This document shows, one piece after another, positions 53,220-61,785 of a stretch of DNA of 64,000 bases. The DNA lies in contig NZ_JAMFLX010000025.1 of NCBI RefSeq assembly GCF_023502345.1, positions 1 through 64,000 on the forward strand, given 5' to 3'. Source of the stretch: Parendozoicomonas callyspongiae (GTDB lineage: Bacteria; Pseudomonadota; Gammaproteobacteria; Pseudomonadales; Endozoicomonadaceae). The translations under genes and the position numbers were made by a program. Within the stretch, counting starts at the first letter, position 1. Each line of letters begins with the position of its first letter. The notes below the pieces were generated by a model. It searched no databases. It was given only the letters and a program-made list of their open reading frames with translations, and was not told the DNA's origin.

Positions 53220-53812
53220 TGATACTGACAACCAACAGCGAGCTTCGAAAAATCCCCCAGACCCGGGCGCTGGAAATTATTGAGCGTTACCAGGTAGAGA
53301 AAGAGCTGCGGGAACAGATCGATCCCGGGATTTCACCGGTAGAACTGATCTGCCAGTGGTTAAAGGAAGAGATGTACAACGAAGTGGTCACATTTCTGTG
53401 CCACGCCCTGCCTGCCCGTGAAGCGGTCTGGTGGGGCTGTCTGTGCCTGCAACTGGTGACAGATCCTTCCGACAATCCGTTACCCCAGGATCAGCAGCAG
53501 GCTCTGGATGCAGCCGAACGCTGGGTGCGTGAACCGACAGAAGCCAACCGTCGTTCAGCTGAAGCCAGATCAAAACGAGCCGAGCTGGATAATGCGGCCG
53601 GCTGGCTGGCGCAGTCGGCATTCTGGAGTGGCGGCAGTATTACTCCGATTGATGCACCGGCCAGCCCTGTACCTCCTTATCTGTATTCCCATGCGGTAGC
53701 CGGAGCTGTCTGCCTGGCTGCGATTCTTCCTGATGGCAGTAAAGCCAGGGAAAACTACAAGCGGATGATAGGTATTGGCCTGGATATTGCGGACGGTGGC
53801 AATGGCTGCTGA
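53219..53812 (+). CDS. VgrG-linked accessory protein (DUF6931-like)
   Basis: 197 residues, cytoplasmic, helical and acidic-amphipathic, no signal peptide. 'LPAREAVWWGCLCLQLV' (63-79), 'ALDAAERWVREPTEANRRSAE' and 'AAGWLAQSAFWSGGSITP' recall proteins of the DUF6931 kind found between vgrG and PAAR genes; assignment from memory. Its ATG overlaps the vgrG stop (TGATG) and the PAAR gene follows. Probably an adaptor or chaperone loading PAAR or cargo onto VgrG; inferred from position. Confidence 0.8.
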   Translation: MILTTNSELRKIPQTRALEIIERYQVEKELREQIDPGISPVELICQWLKEEMYNEVVTFLCHALPAREAVWWGCLCLQLVTDPSDNPLPQDQQQALDAAERWVREPTEANRRSAEARSKRAELDNAAGWLAQSAFWSGGSITPIDAPASPVPPYLYSHAVAGAVCLAAILPDGSKARENYKRMIGIGLDIADGGNGC

Positions 53813-53842
53813 TTTTTGTTCTGAAATTGAGGGGAGGTTGTT

Positions 53843-54139
53843 ATGAGACCGGCTTCACGGGCAACTGATATGCATGTCTGCCCAATGCAGACGCCAGCCG
53901 TGGTTCCCATTCCTCATGTGGGTGGGCCTTTACTGCCACTGCCGTCTACAGTGCTGATTGGCAATCTGCCAGCGGCGACCCTTGGGCAGCCCTGTGTCTG
54001 CGTCGGGCCGCCAGACAGCGTGATTATGGGGAGCCTGACTGTTCTGGTAAACAATAAACCTGCTGTAAGAATGGGTGATCCAACGGCCCATGGTGGAACG
54101 GTGATTCTGGGTTGGCCTACGGTTTTGATTGGTGGATAA
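53843..54139 (+). CDS. PAAR-domain spike-tip protein
   Basis: 98 residues, a stand-alone PAAR with no toxin extension. Starts 'MRPASRATDMHVCPM' and ends 'GDPTAHGGTVILGWPTVLIGG', with the Pro/Gly-rich strands and H11/C13-type zinc ligands of PAAR proteins sharpening the VgrG tip. GAGGGGAGG ribosome site upstream. Sits between the VgrG accessory gene and the putative cargo. Confidence 0.93.
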   Translation: MRPASRATDMHVCPMQTPAVVPIPHVGGPLLPLPSTVLIGNLPAATLGQPCVCVGPPDSVIMGSLTVLVNNKPAVRMGDPTAHGGTVILGWPTVLIGG

Positions 54140-54272
54140 CAATCAGCAGCGTTGGCGTTTTTACACTCTGTAACATCCGAACCGGTCTGGCAGACGGTAA
54201 AGAATGACAGAAGTCGTTTATTGGTTCTGAAGCAGCCATGGAAGAAAATGGCAACAAAGCGAGTAACTGTTT

Positions 54273-56417
54273 ATGAGATTTTCTGAAGCCATTAATCCCA
54301 AGAAATACCCCAAAGGGGTGATGTCTATTCCGGATACGGAATTTGAAATCATCATTTCCAACTGGGCCCATGAGATGGGCAGGCGCATCGGTGGTTACCG
54401 CAAGCAGACCCGGATGGAGCATTGGCAGGAGGGGATTGATTCCATCTATACCGCTCTGGAGGAAGAGCTTCAGACCGTTGATACCAAAACCATCCAGTCC
54501 CACAGGAAGTGGGAGATTATGATGCTGGCGGCAAAAACCTATTTTCCGGAACATATCGGTCTTTACCATCCAACGCTGGTTGAACAGCAGCGCACCCGGC
54601 AACTGGTGGCCAACAGCCAGATCACCCGCCATTTGCGCAACAAGGCCGAGCTGCTGAAGTTTCTCAAGGAAGACAAAGATCTTGGGGTAAAAACCATTTC
54701 CGATCTGGCGGTTTCGCGGCTTCAGTGTGAAGTTTTGGCCACCTCTGCAGAAATTCTGGTTAACCAGTATAAGGGCGGTATCAATAATGTCCCCGGGCTG
54801 ACCTCGGGCAGTTCGGTGTCAGCCGGTACCAAAACCGATGCCGATGGTGGCAAAAATGGTGGTTCAGCCTCTGCCAAAGCGTCTGCCAGTGCAACAGTCG
54901 GTGCCGGTTATAACTCCGGGATGGTTGATCTCGGGCATGGCTGGAAGAACAGGTTGTCGGCTTCGGTCACCGCTTCGGCCTCTGCCGATGCCTACGCCAA
55001 CGCTTCCGCCAAGCTGGATGACCTTTCCCACTCTGCCAGTGCCGGGTTGGGGGCTGATACCAAAGTCTCTGCCAATATCGATTATGTGGCCGAGCATTCC
55101 TGCAAGGTCAGTGTCGGTTATCTCCGTCGTCTGCTTGGGCCGCAGTTTAAAACCATTGAAGCGCGTCTTGGCGGCAGTGCGGCGGCTTCGGTGGGGGGCA
55201 GCGCCAAGGCCTCTGCCAAGGCGTTTTCCGGCGGCAGCTTTGGTCATTTCTCTGATAAGCCGATGTCACAGAATAAAACCACTTACAACCAGAGTGGATT
55301 AAGCGACAGTGATGCTGCACTGCAGAAAGCGAAAAACACCAATGTGTTCTCCATTGCTGATGCCGGAGCCGGGGCGGAAGTGGAGATTGCTGTGCGGCTG
55401 CAGGGCAATATCGGTTGTACTGTGGCCCAGTCTCTGGATATCGATGTCAGCGGCGATATTTTCGCCGGGGCAGGAGCCAGCGGTAACTGCAAATTCCTGA
55501 TTAATGAGCAGGAAGTGGGGATGGATATCGGAGCCAGGGCCATGGCCGGTTTTGAAGTGGGCACCAGCCAGACTTTCTCTTTGAAGCATCCTTCGCGCAA
55601 TGTCAGTATTTTCAGTGTTAAATTCCGGGAGAGCCTCACCGCCGGTGCCGGGGTTGAGGGCAAGGTGTCTGCCAGGGCTTCCCTTGATCAGTGTTACTTT
55701 GATACCACGGCCGGAGCAACGGTTGGCGTCGGTTCAAGCATTGGCTGTTCTTCGGTGATCTCTCCCAGAGGTGTGCTGCTGGTGGGTTATGATCTGCTGG
55801 CGGTGCCGACGGTGCTGGCGATTGGCAGTTATATGGCCAAACATAACAGCGGCCCCCATACCCAGCGGATGACCAGACTGTGTGAATTCCTCAATAAGCA
55901 GGCATCAAAAGGGGAGATCAACCAGGTTTATCTGGACAATATGTCCCGTATCAACGCCAGTCTCAGCGCCATGAATGCCGATGCCGAGCGGATATACAAG
56001 ACCGACTGTCGTACGGCAGGCTTCCAGGGTTTCAGTGAGATGTCAAAAGCAGATATGGCATCCGGTGTTGAAGGCACGTCCCAGTCCAAATACCACAGTT
56101 ATACGACGGATACCTTAAAAACCAAGCCCCTGGTGCGGGTGTTTGGTTCGGAAGCCGGGGGCGGGGATGCCGGGATTTCCGGGCCGTTGAATGTTGGCAG
56201 TGGCATGCGCGGGGAGTCGGTGTCCGGTGAGTTTATTATCAGCCAGGCTCAGGTGCAGGGTGCCAAAGTGGCCGGTGCCATCAGTGCGGATAAGCAGGAG
56301 CTGAACCGGGTGGTCAGGGCTTATGAGCAGGCCAAGACCGGCGGCACTGGTGAATGTGTTGCTTATAAGGTGTTGCGGCAGGATATGCTGGAGGGTTCCA
56401 AAATCAGTTATAGCTAG
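54273..56417 (+). CDS. Putative T6SS cargo, Ala/Ser/Gly-rich, unrecognised
   Basis: 714 residues, no signal peptide. Residues 1-175 are mixed helical (Trp32, 'KWEIMMLAAKTYFPEH' near 79-94). Residues about 180-520 are dominated by small residues in alternating patterns (S-A-K-A-S-A-S-A, A-S-A-D-A-Y-A-N-A-S-A), recurring in several blocks separated by Cys-containing segments; this looks like long beta strands or glycine-zipper-like faces. A hydrophobic stretch 'GVLLVGYDLLAVPTVLAIGSYM' near 495-515 could insert in a membrane. The C-terminal 190 residues are helical and polar. Position after PAAR suggests a VgrG-delivered effector. I see no immunity gene directly downstream. Family not recognised. 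Confidence 0.7.
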   Translation: MRFSEAINPKKYPKGVMSIPDTEFEIIISNWAHEMGRRIGGYRKQTRMEHWQEGIDSIYTALEEELQTVDTKTIQSHRKWEIMMLAAKTYFPEHIGLYHPTLVEQQRTRQLVANSQITRHLRNKAELLKFLKEDKDLGVKTISDLAVSRLQCEVLATSAEILVNQYKGGINNVPGLTSGSSVSAGTKTDADGGKNGGSASAKASASATVGAGYNSGMVDLGHGWKNRLSASVTASASADAYANASAKLDDLSHSASAGLGADTKVSANIDYVAEHSCKVSVGYLRRLLGPQFKTIEARLGGSAAASVGGSAKASAKAFSGGSFGHFSDKPMSQNKTTYNQSGLSDSDAALQKAKNTNVFSIADAGAGAEVEIAVRLQGNIGCTVAQSLDIDVSGDIFAGAGASGNCKFLINEQEVGMDIGARAMAGFEVGTSQTFSLKHPSRNVSIFSVKFRESLTAGAGVEGKVSARASLDQCYFDTTAGATVGVGSSIGCSSVISPRGVLLVGYDLLAVPTVLAIGSYMAKHNSGPHTQRMTRLCEFLNKQASKGEINQVYLDNMSRINASLSAMNADAERIYKTDCRTAGFQGFSEMSKADMASGVEGTSQSKYHSYTTDTLKTKPLVRVFGSEAGGGDAGISGPLNVGSGMRGESVSGEFIISQAQVQGAKVAGAISADKQELNRVVRAYEQAKTGGTGECVAYKVLRQDMLEGSKISYS

Positions 56418-56444
56418 TCTGACATTGCCACCTGCCGAATCATG

Positions 56445-56521
56445 GTTGCTGTTTCCCGCCGCGCTGGGCTGTCCTGCCCAGGGCGGCTCTCAGGCCATCC
56501 CTGGCCTTTGGAAACAGCAAC
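56445..56521. other. Branched inverted-repeat structure (three-way junction)
   Basis: Outer stem GTTGCTGTTTCC (56445-56456) with GGAAACAGCAAC (56510-56521). Inside are two hairpins: 56458-56487 (GCCGC-g-CTGGGC with its complement, one mismatch) and 56492-56507 (AGGCCA-TCCC-TGGCCT). No T run. It may end the T6SS transcript, be a dispersed palindromic repeat, or be a small structured RNA. Confidence 0.6.
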
Positions 56522-56862
56522 TATGACACGGCATTCCTATTGAAATGATGTACTAGCCGAAGCAGGGCCTGATTTTCAATGGTGTGCTGGTATTTGGAAT
56601 CACGCGCCTGTTTCAGGCAAACCCCGTCGTCAATTGCTGTTAATTGCAGTGAGCTATGGGGTTTTACCTGTGAGCGGGCTGGTTTCTGACTGTTAATGTG
56701 TCTTTTTGTAATGATTTACCAGTTATTTACGGAAAAAATGTAAAGTCATTACGCGCACTGCCTTTCCTGTGAATACGAACAAGCGCATAATTCGCACTGT
56801 GTATGTGATTACTTCTTTTGGTGGGAATACCTGTTTTTTCGGGCTGTATGCCTAGTGACTGA

Positions 56863-56871
56863 GGGGGGGGG
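56863..56871. repeat. Nine-G homopolymer tract upstream of flp
   Basis: Run of nine G, 72 bases before the sigma-54-like -24 element. Such tracts vary in length by slippage. Confidence 0.9.
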
Positions 56872-56942
56872 ATCACATAGACTGCAAGGGTTTTTTTCCC
56901 GGCCAAGGATAGTGGTAACAGCAGCTTGCAGTCCTGTACAAC

Positions 56943-56958
56943 TGGCAAGAAGTGTGCA
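56943..56958 (+). promoter_or_regulatory. Sigma-54-type promoter candidate for the Tad operon
   Basis: TGGCAAGAAGTGTGCA matches TGGCACG-N4-TTGCA at all but two positions, with exact GG-GC spacing. The flp start codon is 56 bases downstream, leaving a leader of about 45 bases. Confidence 0.55.
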
Positions 56959-57013
56959 GCTGAATGTTGCTTAACAGAATTCCCGGCCATAACGATAATC
57001 CTTAGGGGGATTT

Positions 57014-57220
57014 ATGTTTACCAAGTTATATGTCAAAGGTCAGCTTCTTCTGGACCAGCTGAAAAACGATGAGCGCGGTGTAACTGCGATTGAATATGCG
57101 ATTGTTGCGGTTGCGATTGCTGGCACAGTTGCCTTGGTGTTTACCGGTGATAATACAACAGGTTTGGGTAAGGCGCTTGAAGCAGCAATGACTAGCTTAA
57201 CTACCCAGCTTACTAAATAA
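57014..57220 (+). CDS. flp: Flp-type pilin (major Tad pilin)
   Basis: 68 residues. Short basic leader, then 'ERG|VTAIEYAIVAVAIAG': prepilin peptidase should cut after Gly22, and the mature N-terminus has the Glu5-Tyr6 pair typical of Flp pilins. One hydrophobic helix. AGGGGG ribosome site at 57004-57009. First gene of the Tad cluster and the most likely to be strongly transcribed. Secreted and assembled into the adhesive fibre. Confidence 0.95.
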   Translation: MFTKLYVKGQLLLDQLKNDERGVTAIEYAIVAVAIAGTVALVFTGDNTTGLGKALEAAMTSLTTQLTK

Positions 57221-57255
57221 GTATTTGTGAGTTTCGGGGTTGCTAGGATGACAGT

Positions 57256-57678
57256 GTGTTCTTTTGTTTACTGATAGGTATATCTGGATTCATAGCATAC
57301 CGAGATCTGGTTGAAAGGCGTATCGGGAATTGGCCTGTGTTTTTCATTGTCTTGTTCTCGATACTTATTTCTGGTCTGGAATCTTTTAGCTGGCAACCCT
57401 ATTTATTTGTTGTGTTTGCAGGCTTAATTCTTTTCAAAATTAACGCTTTCGCTGGTGGCGATATTAAACTGGTGTGGGCATACCTTCTGGGAATTGACCA
57501 GCAATGGTGGTCAGTGGTTTTTCTTTTAATAACAGGTCTTGGTGGTGTAATGGCTGTGGGCTATCTGGCTTATGGCTACTTCACTAAAAATCTTGAAGCT
57601 GTGCGCAAACGTGGCCTGCCTTACGGTGTTCCCATTGCTATAGGCGGTTGTCTGGGTGTCTGGCTCAGTTCGGTTTAA
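57256..57678 (+). CDS. tadV: TadV/CpaA prepilin peptidase
   Basis: 140 residues, four to five membrane helices, A24 aspartic peptidase without the N-methylation domain. Catalytic Asp in 'YRDLVERRIGN' (D17) and Asp in 'FAGGDIKLVWA' (G-G-D, about 67-69). GTG start with AGGA upstream; a nearby ATG is out of frame. It processes Flp. 35 bases after flp. Confidence 0.93.
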   Translation: MFFCLLIGISGFIAYRDLVERRIGNWPVFFIVLFSILISGLESFSWQPYLFVVFAGLILFKINAFAGGDIKLVWAYLLGIDQQWWSVVFLLITGLGGVMAVGYLAYGYFTKNLEAVRKRGLPYGVPIAIGGCLGVWLSSV

Positions 57679-57711
57679 ACGGTGGCTCCGGCCCGGTTGT
57701 AAGGGGGTGAT

Positions 57712-58488
57712 ATGGATCGTCGTATATTGCTGCTGCTCGCATTTATTCTCTCAGCGGGCGCGGTATACAGTTTTTTAACCAGTCGCAATGATGTGCCCGA
57801 GGCGCAGGTGGCGGCTGTGGTTGAACAGGAACAGGCCACGGTGCCGGTATGGGTGGCGGCCCAGGCTATTGAAAAAGGGCAGCTGGTCAGCAGAAAGCTG
57901 ACCAGGGCGGCCATGATTACCGAGCAGCAGGCAGACAACCTGGGTATTGAAATGGCAGAAGAGCGCTTTGCCATTGCCAGGGACAGCCGCGCCGGTATTG
58001 CCATGCAGGCAGGGGCGGTGATTACCCCGGCCCATCTGGTCGCGCCCGACAGCCCGGAATACCTGGACCTGATTACGACCAGGGGCATGATTCCCTACCC
58101 GCTGCAGCTGGATGCAGCCAATGGTTACTCCCAGGTGCTGAAATCCGGTGATAAGGTGGATGTGGTGATGGTGGCCTCCCAGAAAGAGAATCTCTCCACC
58201 AGTGACCGGGTGAATAACTTCCAGGGTTTGAGTGTGTCACCGCTGCTGCATGGCAAAACCGTGCTGCGGGTTGATGGCAAACAGGAAGTGGCGGAGGCCA
58301 GCAATGCCACCGTAATTCTGGAACTCTCTCGTAATGATGTCTCCAAGGTGCTGCTGGCCAAGCGCATCGGGATTATTGATATTTACAAAACCGTTGGCCG
58401 ACCGCCGAAACAGATTCGGGCCGGTGATGTGCTGCCAGACTTCTCCGCTGTTGTTGAGTTGCGTGGCACCGAAAAAGTCGTGAACTGA
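57712..58488 (+). CDS. rcpC: RcpC/CpaB pilus assembly protein
   Basis: 258 residues. N-terminal signal/anchor ('ILLLLAFILSAGAVYSFL'), then a SAF domain (about 45-105, 'VPVWVAAQAIEKGQLVSRKLT') and the RcpC/CpaB C-terminal region ending 'VVELRGTEKVVN'. Periplasmic protein stabilising the secretin RcpA. GGGGG ribosome site. Between tadV and the secretin gene, the normal order. Confidence 0.92.
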   Translation: MDRRILLLLAFILSAGAVYSFLTSRNDVPEAQVAAVVEQEQATVPVWVAAQAIEKGQLVSRKLTRAAMITEQQADNLGIEMAEERFAIARDSRAGIAMQAGAVITPAHLVAPDSPEYLDLITTRGMIPYPLQLDAANGYSQVLKSGDKVDVVMVASQKENLSTSDRVNNFQGLSVSPLLHGKTVLRVDGKQEVAEASNATVILELSRNDVSKVLLAKRIGIIDIYKTVGRPPKQIRAGDVLPDFSAVVELRGTEKVVN

Positions 58489-58600
58489 TGATGGGAACAG
58501 GCCAGTGGATCCAGCTACAGCTACAGCTGGCCTGACCATACCAATAATTATTAGCAAACCCTTGCAGTTTGACGTTGTACCTCAAAAGGGAACTGTCGGT

Positions 58601-60070
58601 ATGAATAATGCAGTCTGCACGCCACAGGTACCAGACCATAACAGGTTTGGGCTGCTGGCGTTTTTTCGTTCTTTCCGTTTTTTGACGGGTTTATCCGGCC
58701 TGGCTTCCCTGGTTGTTTTCAGCCTGTGCCTCGCCGCTTTCTCTTCCCTGAGCTGGGGCGGGGCCAATAAAAAGATTCTGAACCTGGGGCTGGATGAGGC
58801 CACGCCGCTGAAGTATCAGCGCGGCGTGGATACGGTGTTTATCTCCAACCCGGAGATTGCCGATTACCAGGTGGTGCGCGGCAACCAGCTGATTGTTTAC
58901 GGGAAAAAAGTGGGCAGCACCTCGCTGGTGGTAATGGACGACAAAGGCGACATTATTGATAACAAGACCCTGGTCGTGAACAAGAGCCTGGCCCATATCC
59001 GCCAGCAGATCGCTCTGCGCTTTCCCAAACAGGATGTTGACCTCACCAACCTGGGTGACCAGGTGGTGCTGACTGGTGTCGTCCCCTCGGAAGAGATGAA
59101 GCAGAATATCTATTACCTGGTGGGTGAGCTGCTGGGCAAGGACTATGAAGACTACAAAATCAACTGGGACCTCGGCTCCCAGGAGCTGGAAATCGACTTT
59201 CTGACCCGCCGTCGTTTTGAAGGGCTGGTGAACAATATCGAAGTGGCTGAAGTCAAGCAGGTGAATGTTAAAATCACTGTGGCGGAAGTTTCCAGCACCT
59301 TTATGCAGCAGGTGGGCATCAAGTGGGGTGGCGTTTCTGCCGGCGATGGTGGCCAGGCGACCTTCCTCGGTAACGGCCAGTTTCTCACCTTCCCCCTGAG
59401 GGGCATCAGCTCTGCCGATATCGCCCGCTACATCTCGGCCGTGGACGACGATGGTATGGGACAGGTGCTGGCGGAACCCAACCTGTCGGTGATTTCCGGT
59501 GAGAACGCCTCGTTCCTGGCCGGTGGTGAAATGCCCATCGTGACCTATATCGACGACAAATATAATGTCGAGTACAAGGAGTTTGGTATCCGCCTGGAGG
59601 TGGCTGCCAAGGTGCTGAGCGATGACAAGATCAAGCTCTCTATGATGCCGGAAGTCAGCGCCATCGACTCTACCTATTCCGACTCCAAGCTTTCCATCCC
59701 AACCTTCAAGACCCGCCGGGCCCGCACCACAATTCAACTGGGCGATGGTGAGAGTTTTGTACTCGGCGGTCTGCTCAATACCGAAGAGCGTGATGCGCTG
59801 TCGAAAATCCCGCTGGTCGGTGATCTGCCGGTGCTGGGCGCGCTGTTCCGCCATACCACCAATGACCGCAGAAAAACCGAGTTGGTCATTGTCGCCACCG
59901 TCAGCCTGGTGCAGCCTGTGCCGACTGGTTCTGTGCAGATTCCCCATATGAAACGGACCAACACCCTGCTGCGCTATTTCCGCCTGGATAGGCCAGGCTG
60001 GGACCCAAGAAAGAGCAATTCCTATCAGGAAGTCCAAACCATTCTGCAGGCCGGGGGCTTTAAATCATGA
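58601..60070 (+). CDS. rcpA: RcpA/CpaC outer-membrane secretin
   Basis: About 489 residues from ATG 58601 (MNNAVCTPQ), with AGGGA upstream; a GTG at 58505 lengthens the frame by 32 residues but lacks a good site. Signal helix ends near 'SWGGANKK'. N-domain (BON-like 'LGLDEATPLKYQRGVDTVFISNPEIADYQVV' region), then the secretin core: 'VEVNVKITVAEVSSTFMQQVGIKWGG' region, 'VLAEPNLSVISGENASFLAGGEMP' region and 'FVLGGLLNTEERDALSKIPLVGDLPVLGALF' region. Forms the Tad pore in the outer membrane. Stop overlaps the next gene. Confidence 0.95.
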   Translation: MNNAVCTPQVPDHNRFGLLAFFRSFRFLTGLSGLASLVVFSLCLAAFSSLSWGGANKKILNLGLDEATPLKYQRGVDTVFISNPEIADYQVVRGNQLIVYGKKVGSTSLVVMDDKGDIIDNKTLVVNKSLAHIRQQIALRFPKQDVDLTNLGDQVVLTGVVPSEEMKQNIYYLVGELLGKDYEDYKINWDLGSQELEIDFLTRRRFEGLVNNIEVAEVKQVNVKITVAEVSSTFMQQVGIKWGGVSAGDGGQATFLGNGQFLTFPLRGISSADIARYISAVDDDGMGQVLAEPNLSVISGENASFLAGGEMPIVTYIDDKYNVEYKEFGIRLEVAAKVLSDDKIKLSMMPEVSAIDSTYSDSKLSIPTFKTRRARTTIQLGDGESFVLGGLLNTEERDALSKIPLVGDLPVLGALFRHTTNDRRKTELVIVATVSLVQPVPTGSVQIPHMKRTNTLLRYFRLDRPGWDPRKSNSYQEVQTILQAGGFKS

Positions 60071-60309
60071 TGGTAAAACCTGTGTTTATAGCCGCTGCGG
60101 TTGTGGTTTCCGGTTTGCTTTCCGGTTGTTATGGCCGGTTTGAGCCCTATCAGGAAACATACATCCAGGTCAGCACGAAAAAAGTAATCGTGCCCCAGTG
60201 CAAACCCTATGATACCGCTTCAATTGAGGCGGCAGAGAAAGACTGTTTTGTTGAAAGTGCCCGTTTCCAGATGATGGTCAATCCGGAAAAAGTACTGAAG
60301 GGCAACTAG
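60067..60309 (+). CDS. Small Tad-locus lipoprotein
   Basis: 80 residues. Signal peptide with lipobox LLSGC (Cys21), then a short soluble part with two Cys (C43, C55) that could bond. It sits between rcpA and tadZ, overlapping the rcpA stop, where RcpB-type lipoproteins are found in other Tad loci, but it is shorter and I do not recognise a family. Probably an envelope accessory of the secretin (inference). Confidence 0.75.
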   Translation: MMVKPVFIAAAVVVSGLLSGCYGRFEPYQETYIQVSTKKVIVPQCKPYDTASIEAAEKDCFVESARFQMMVNPEKVLKGN

Positions 60310-60458
60310 CGCGCAACTTTAATGGGTTTGACATCAGGTGACACCCGCCAGAATCAGCCAGCGCAAGAATTTTGAGCGATACCAGAGCAAAAGCACTGCA
60401 CAGAATGACAAAAGCTCAGTGAGTGAAAGACAACACTGGGCTTTTAAGGAGTCGATCG

Positions 60459-61715
60459 TTGTTTGATCTTGATAACATGACCCGGAAAAAAAGTGAAACA
60501 GAGCTGACGGGCGCAGCCGCTACACTGTTTTACCAGACAGAAGCCTGTCGTACGCTTCTGGAAGAAACCATGAAATTTGAAGGTATGGGCATTCCCTATA
60601 CCCGGAAATGTACCGACGACAACATTATTGATGCGGTCAGCGGCGTTGAGAGCCCGCTGATTCTGATAGAGGTAAAAGAGGGGCTGGTTGAGCTGGCCAA
60701 CAAACTGGGCCCTCTGGTTGGCAAGTATGCCCGAGTGGTTCTGATCGGCCACGAGGACAAAATCTCTGTTCTGCGTACTGTCAAGGAGCTGGGATTTTAC
60801 TATCTGTTCTGGCCGGTGGATAAAACCGAAGTTGCGGTGTTCCTGCACTTCCTGCAGAAAGACCAGACCAGTGACAAGGGGCCGCAGGACGCCCGTATCG
60901 CCCGCAGAATTGCGGTTGTTGGTCTGAAGGGCGGCAGTGGCTGTACCATGATCTCTTCTGAACTGTCCCGCTGTCTGGCCAGTGAAACCGGCCAGCAGGT
61001 GATTCTTGCTGACCACGCCTATAAAGGCAGTGGTGTGAATATCATGCTGGGCAAGCGCGATCTGGCCCGTCGTCAGGTTACGGATTTCCAATCTAGCAAC
61101 AGTTTTGTCGGGCTGGTTGACCGGGTAGACGCCCAGAGTCTTCTGACCCAGATCGACAGCAAAATCAGCTACCTCGGTTTTGAAGCTCAGATCGGAACCG
61201 GAGAAGACCTGCGTGAATATGTCAACAGTGTGCTGGAACCCCTGAAAAAAGACGCCAACTTTATTGTTGAAGACTATTCCGCCTCCGCCAAGTTCTACCC
61301 AAACCCGGACTGGCTCTGCAACCTGGTCAACTGTGCAGTGGTGGTGATTCAGCCAACCATGACCAGCCTGTTCGAGACCAAAACCTTCCTGGAAGAGTTC
61401 AAGCGTGCCAATGAACGGGTGGAAAAACCGGTCCGGCTGATCTTGATGCTCAACCACTGCTACTCCAAAGACAGTATTCAGCGCAAGGCTATTGAGCAGT
61501 ACCTGGAAACGACTATTGATGTTGAGCTGCCCTATTACCGTCACTGTGAAGACTTCTTGTCGTCTGGCAAGAGCTTTACCGAGAAACAGACACCTCTCCA
61601 GCAACCTCTGCAGACCCTGACGCGAATGATTCTTGGCAAGCCTGTCGGAGCCGGGAAGCAACCAGGGGCCGGTCTGTTTTCATCATTTAAATCCCGAAAA
61701 GTCAGTCATGCCTGA
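60459..61715 (+). CDS. tadZ: TadZ/CpaE, ParA-like localisation ATPase
   Basis: About 418 residues from TTG 60459, with AAGGAG seven bases upstream; GTG 60423 extends the frame by 12 residues. N-terminal receiver-like domain (about 25-150), then an atypical MinD/ParA domain: 'VVGLKGGSGCTMISSEL' with K-G-G-S-G-C-T, where the usual last Lys is Cys, as in many TadZ proteins, so ATP use may differ. Directs the Tad machine to a pole or site. 17 residues before the end the protein becomes basic. Followed by a hairpin terminator. Confidence 0.92.
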   Translation: MFDLDNMTRKKSETELTGAAATLFYQTEACRTLLEETMKFEGMGIPYTRKCTDDNIIDAVSGVESPLILIEVKEGLVELANKLGPLVGKYARVVLIGHEDKISVLRTVKELGFYYLFWPVDKTEVAVFLHFLQKDQTSDKGPQDARIARRIAVVGLKGGSGCTMISSELSRCLASETGQQVILADHAYKGSGVNIMLGKRDLARRQVTDFQSSNSFVGLVDRVDAQSLLTQIDSKISYLGFEAQIGTGEDLREYVNSVLEPLKKDANFIVEDYSASAKFYPNPDWLCNLVNCAVVVIQPTMTSLFETKTFLEEFKRANERVEKPVRLILMLNHCYSKDSIQRKAIEQYLETTIDVELPYYRHCEDFLSSGKSFTEKQTPLQQPLQTLTRMILGKPVGAGKQPGAGLFSSFKSRKVSHA

Positions 61716-61726
61716 TCTTTTAACTT

Positions 61727-61760
61727 GAGAGCCGGGCCTGAGAGCTGGCTCTCTTTATTT
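61727..61760 (+). terminator. Terminator-like hairpin between tadZ and tadA
   Basis: GAGAGCC (61727-61733) pairs with GGCTCTC (61747-61753), followed by TTTATTT. Lies inside the cluster, 12 bases after tadZ, so it may attenuate expression of tadA-tadB-tadC. Confidence 0.6.
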
Positions 61761-61785
61761 CGGGCAAGAATAGGGATTTGATGTT

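Larger units (their letters stand above)
56418..57013. other. Non-coding gap between T6SS and Tad loci
   Basis: 596 bases without a convincing gene. It holds the branched hairpin at 56445-56521, a nine-G tract, a 9-bp inverted repeat (GACTGCAAG 56880-56888 with CTTGCAGTC 56925-56933) and a sigma-54-like promoter before flp. An 87-residue minus-strand frame at 56727-56990 has no ribosome site and is not called. Confidence 0.6.

Noticed and set aside
56727-56990. 87-residue minus-strand frame as a possible immunity gene
   Set aside because: No ribosome site, no signal or fold features, covers the sigma-54-like promoter and G tract, and is antisense to the cargo gene.
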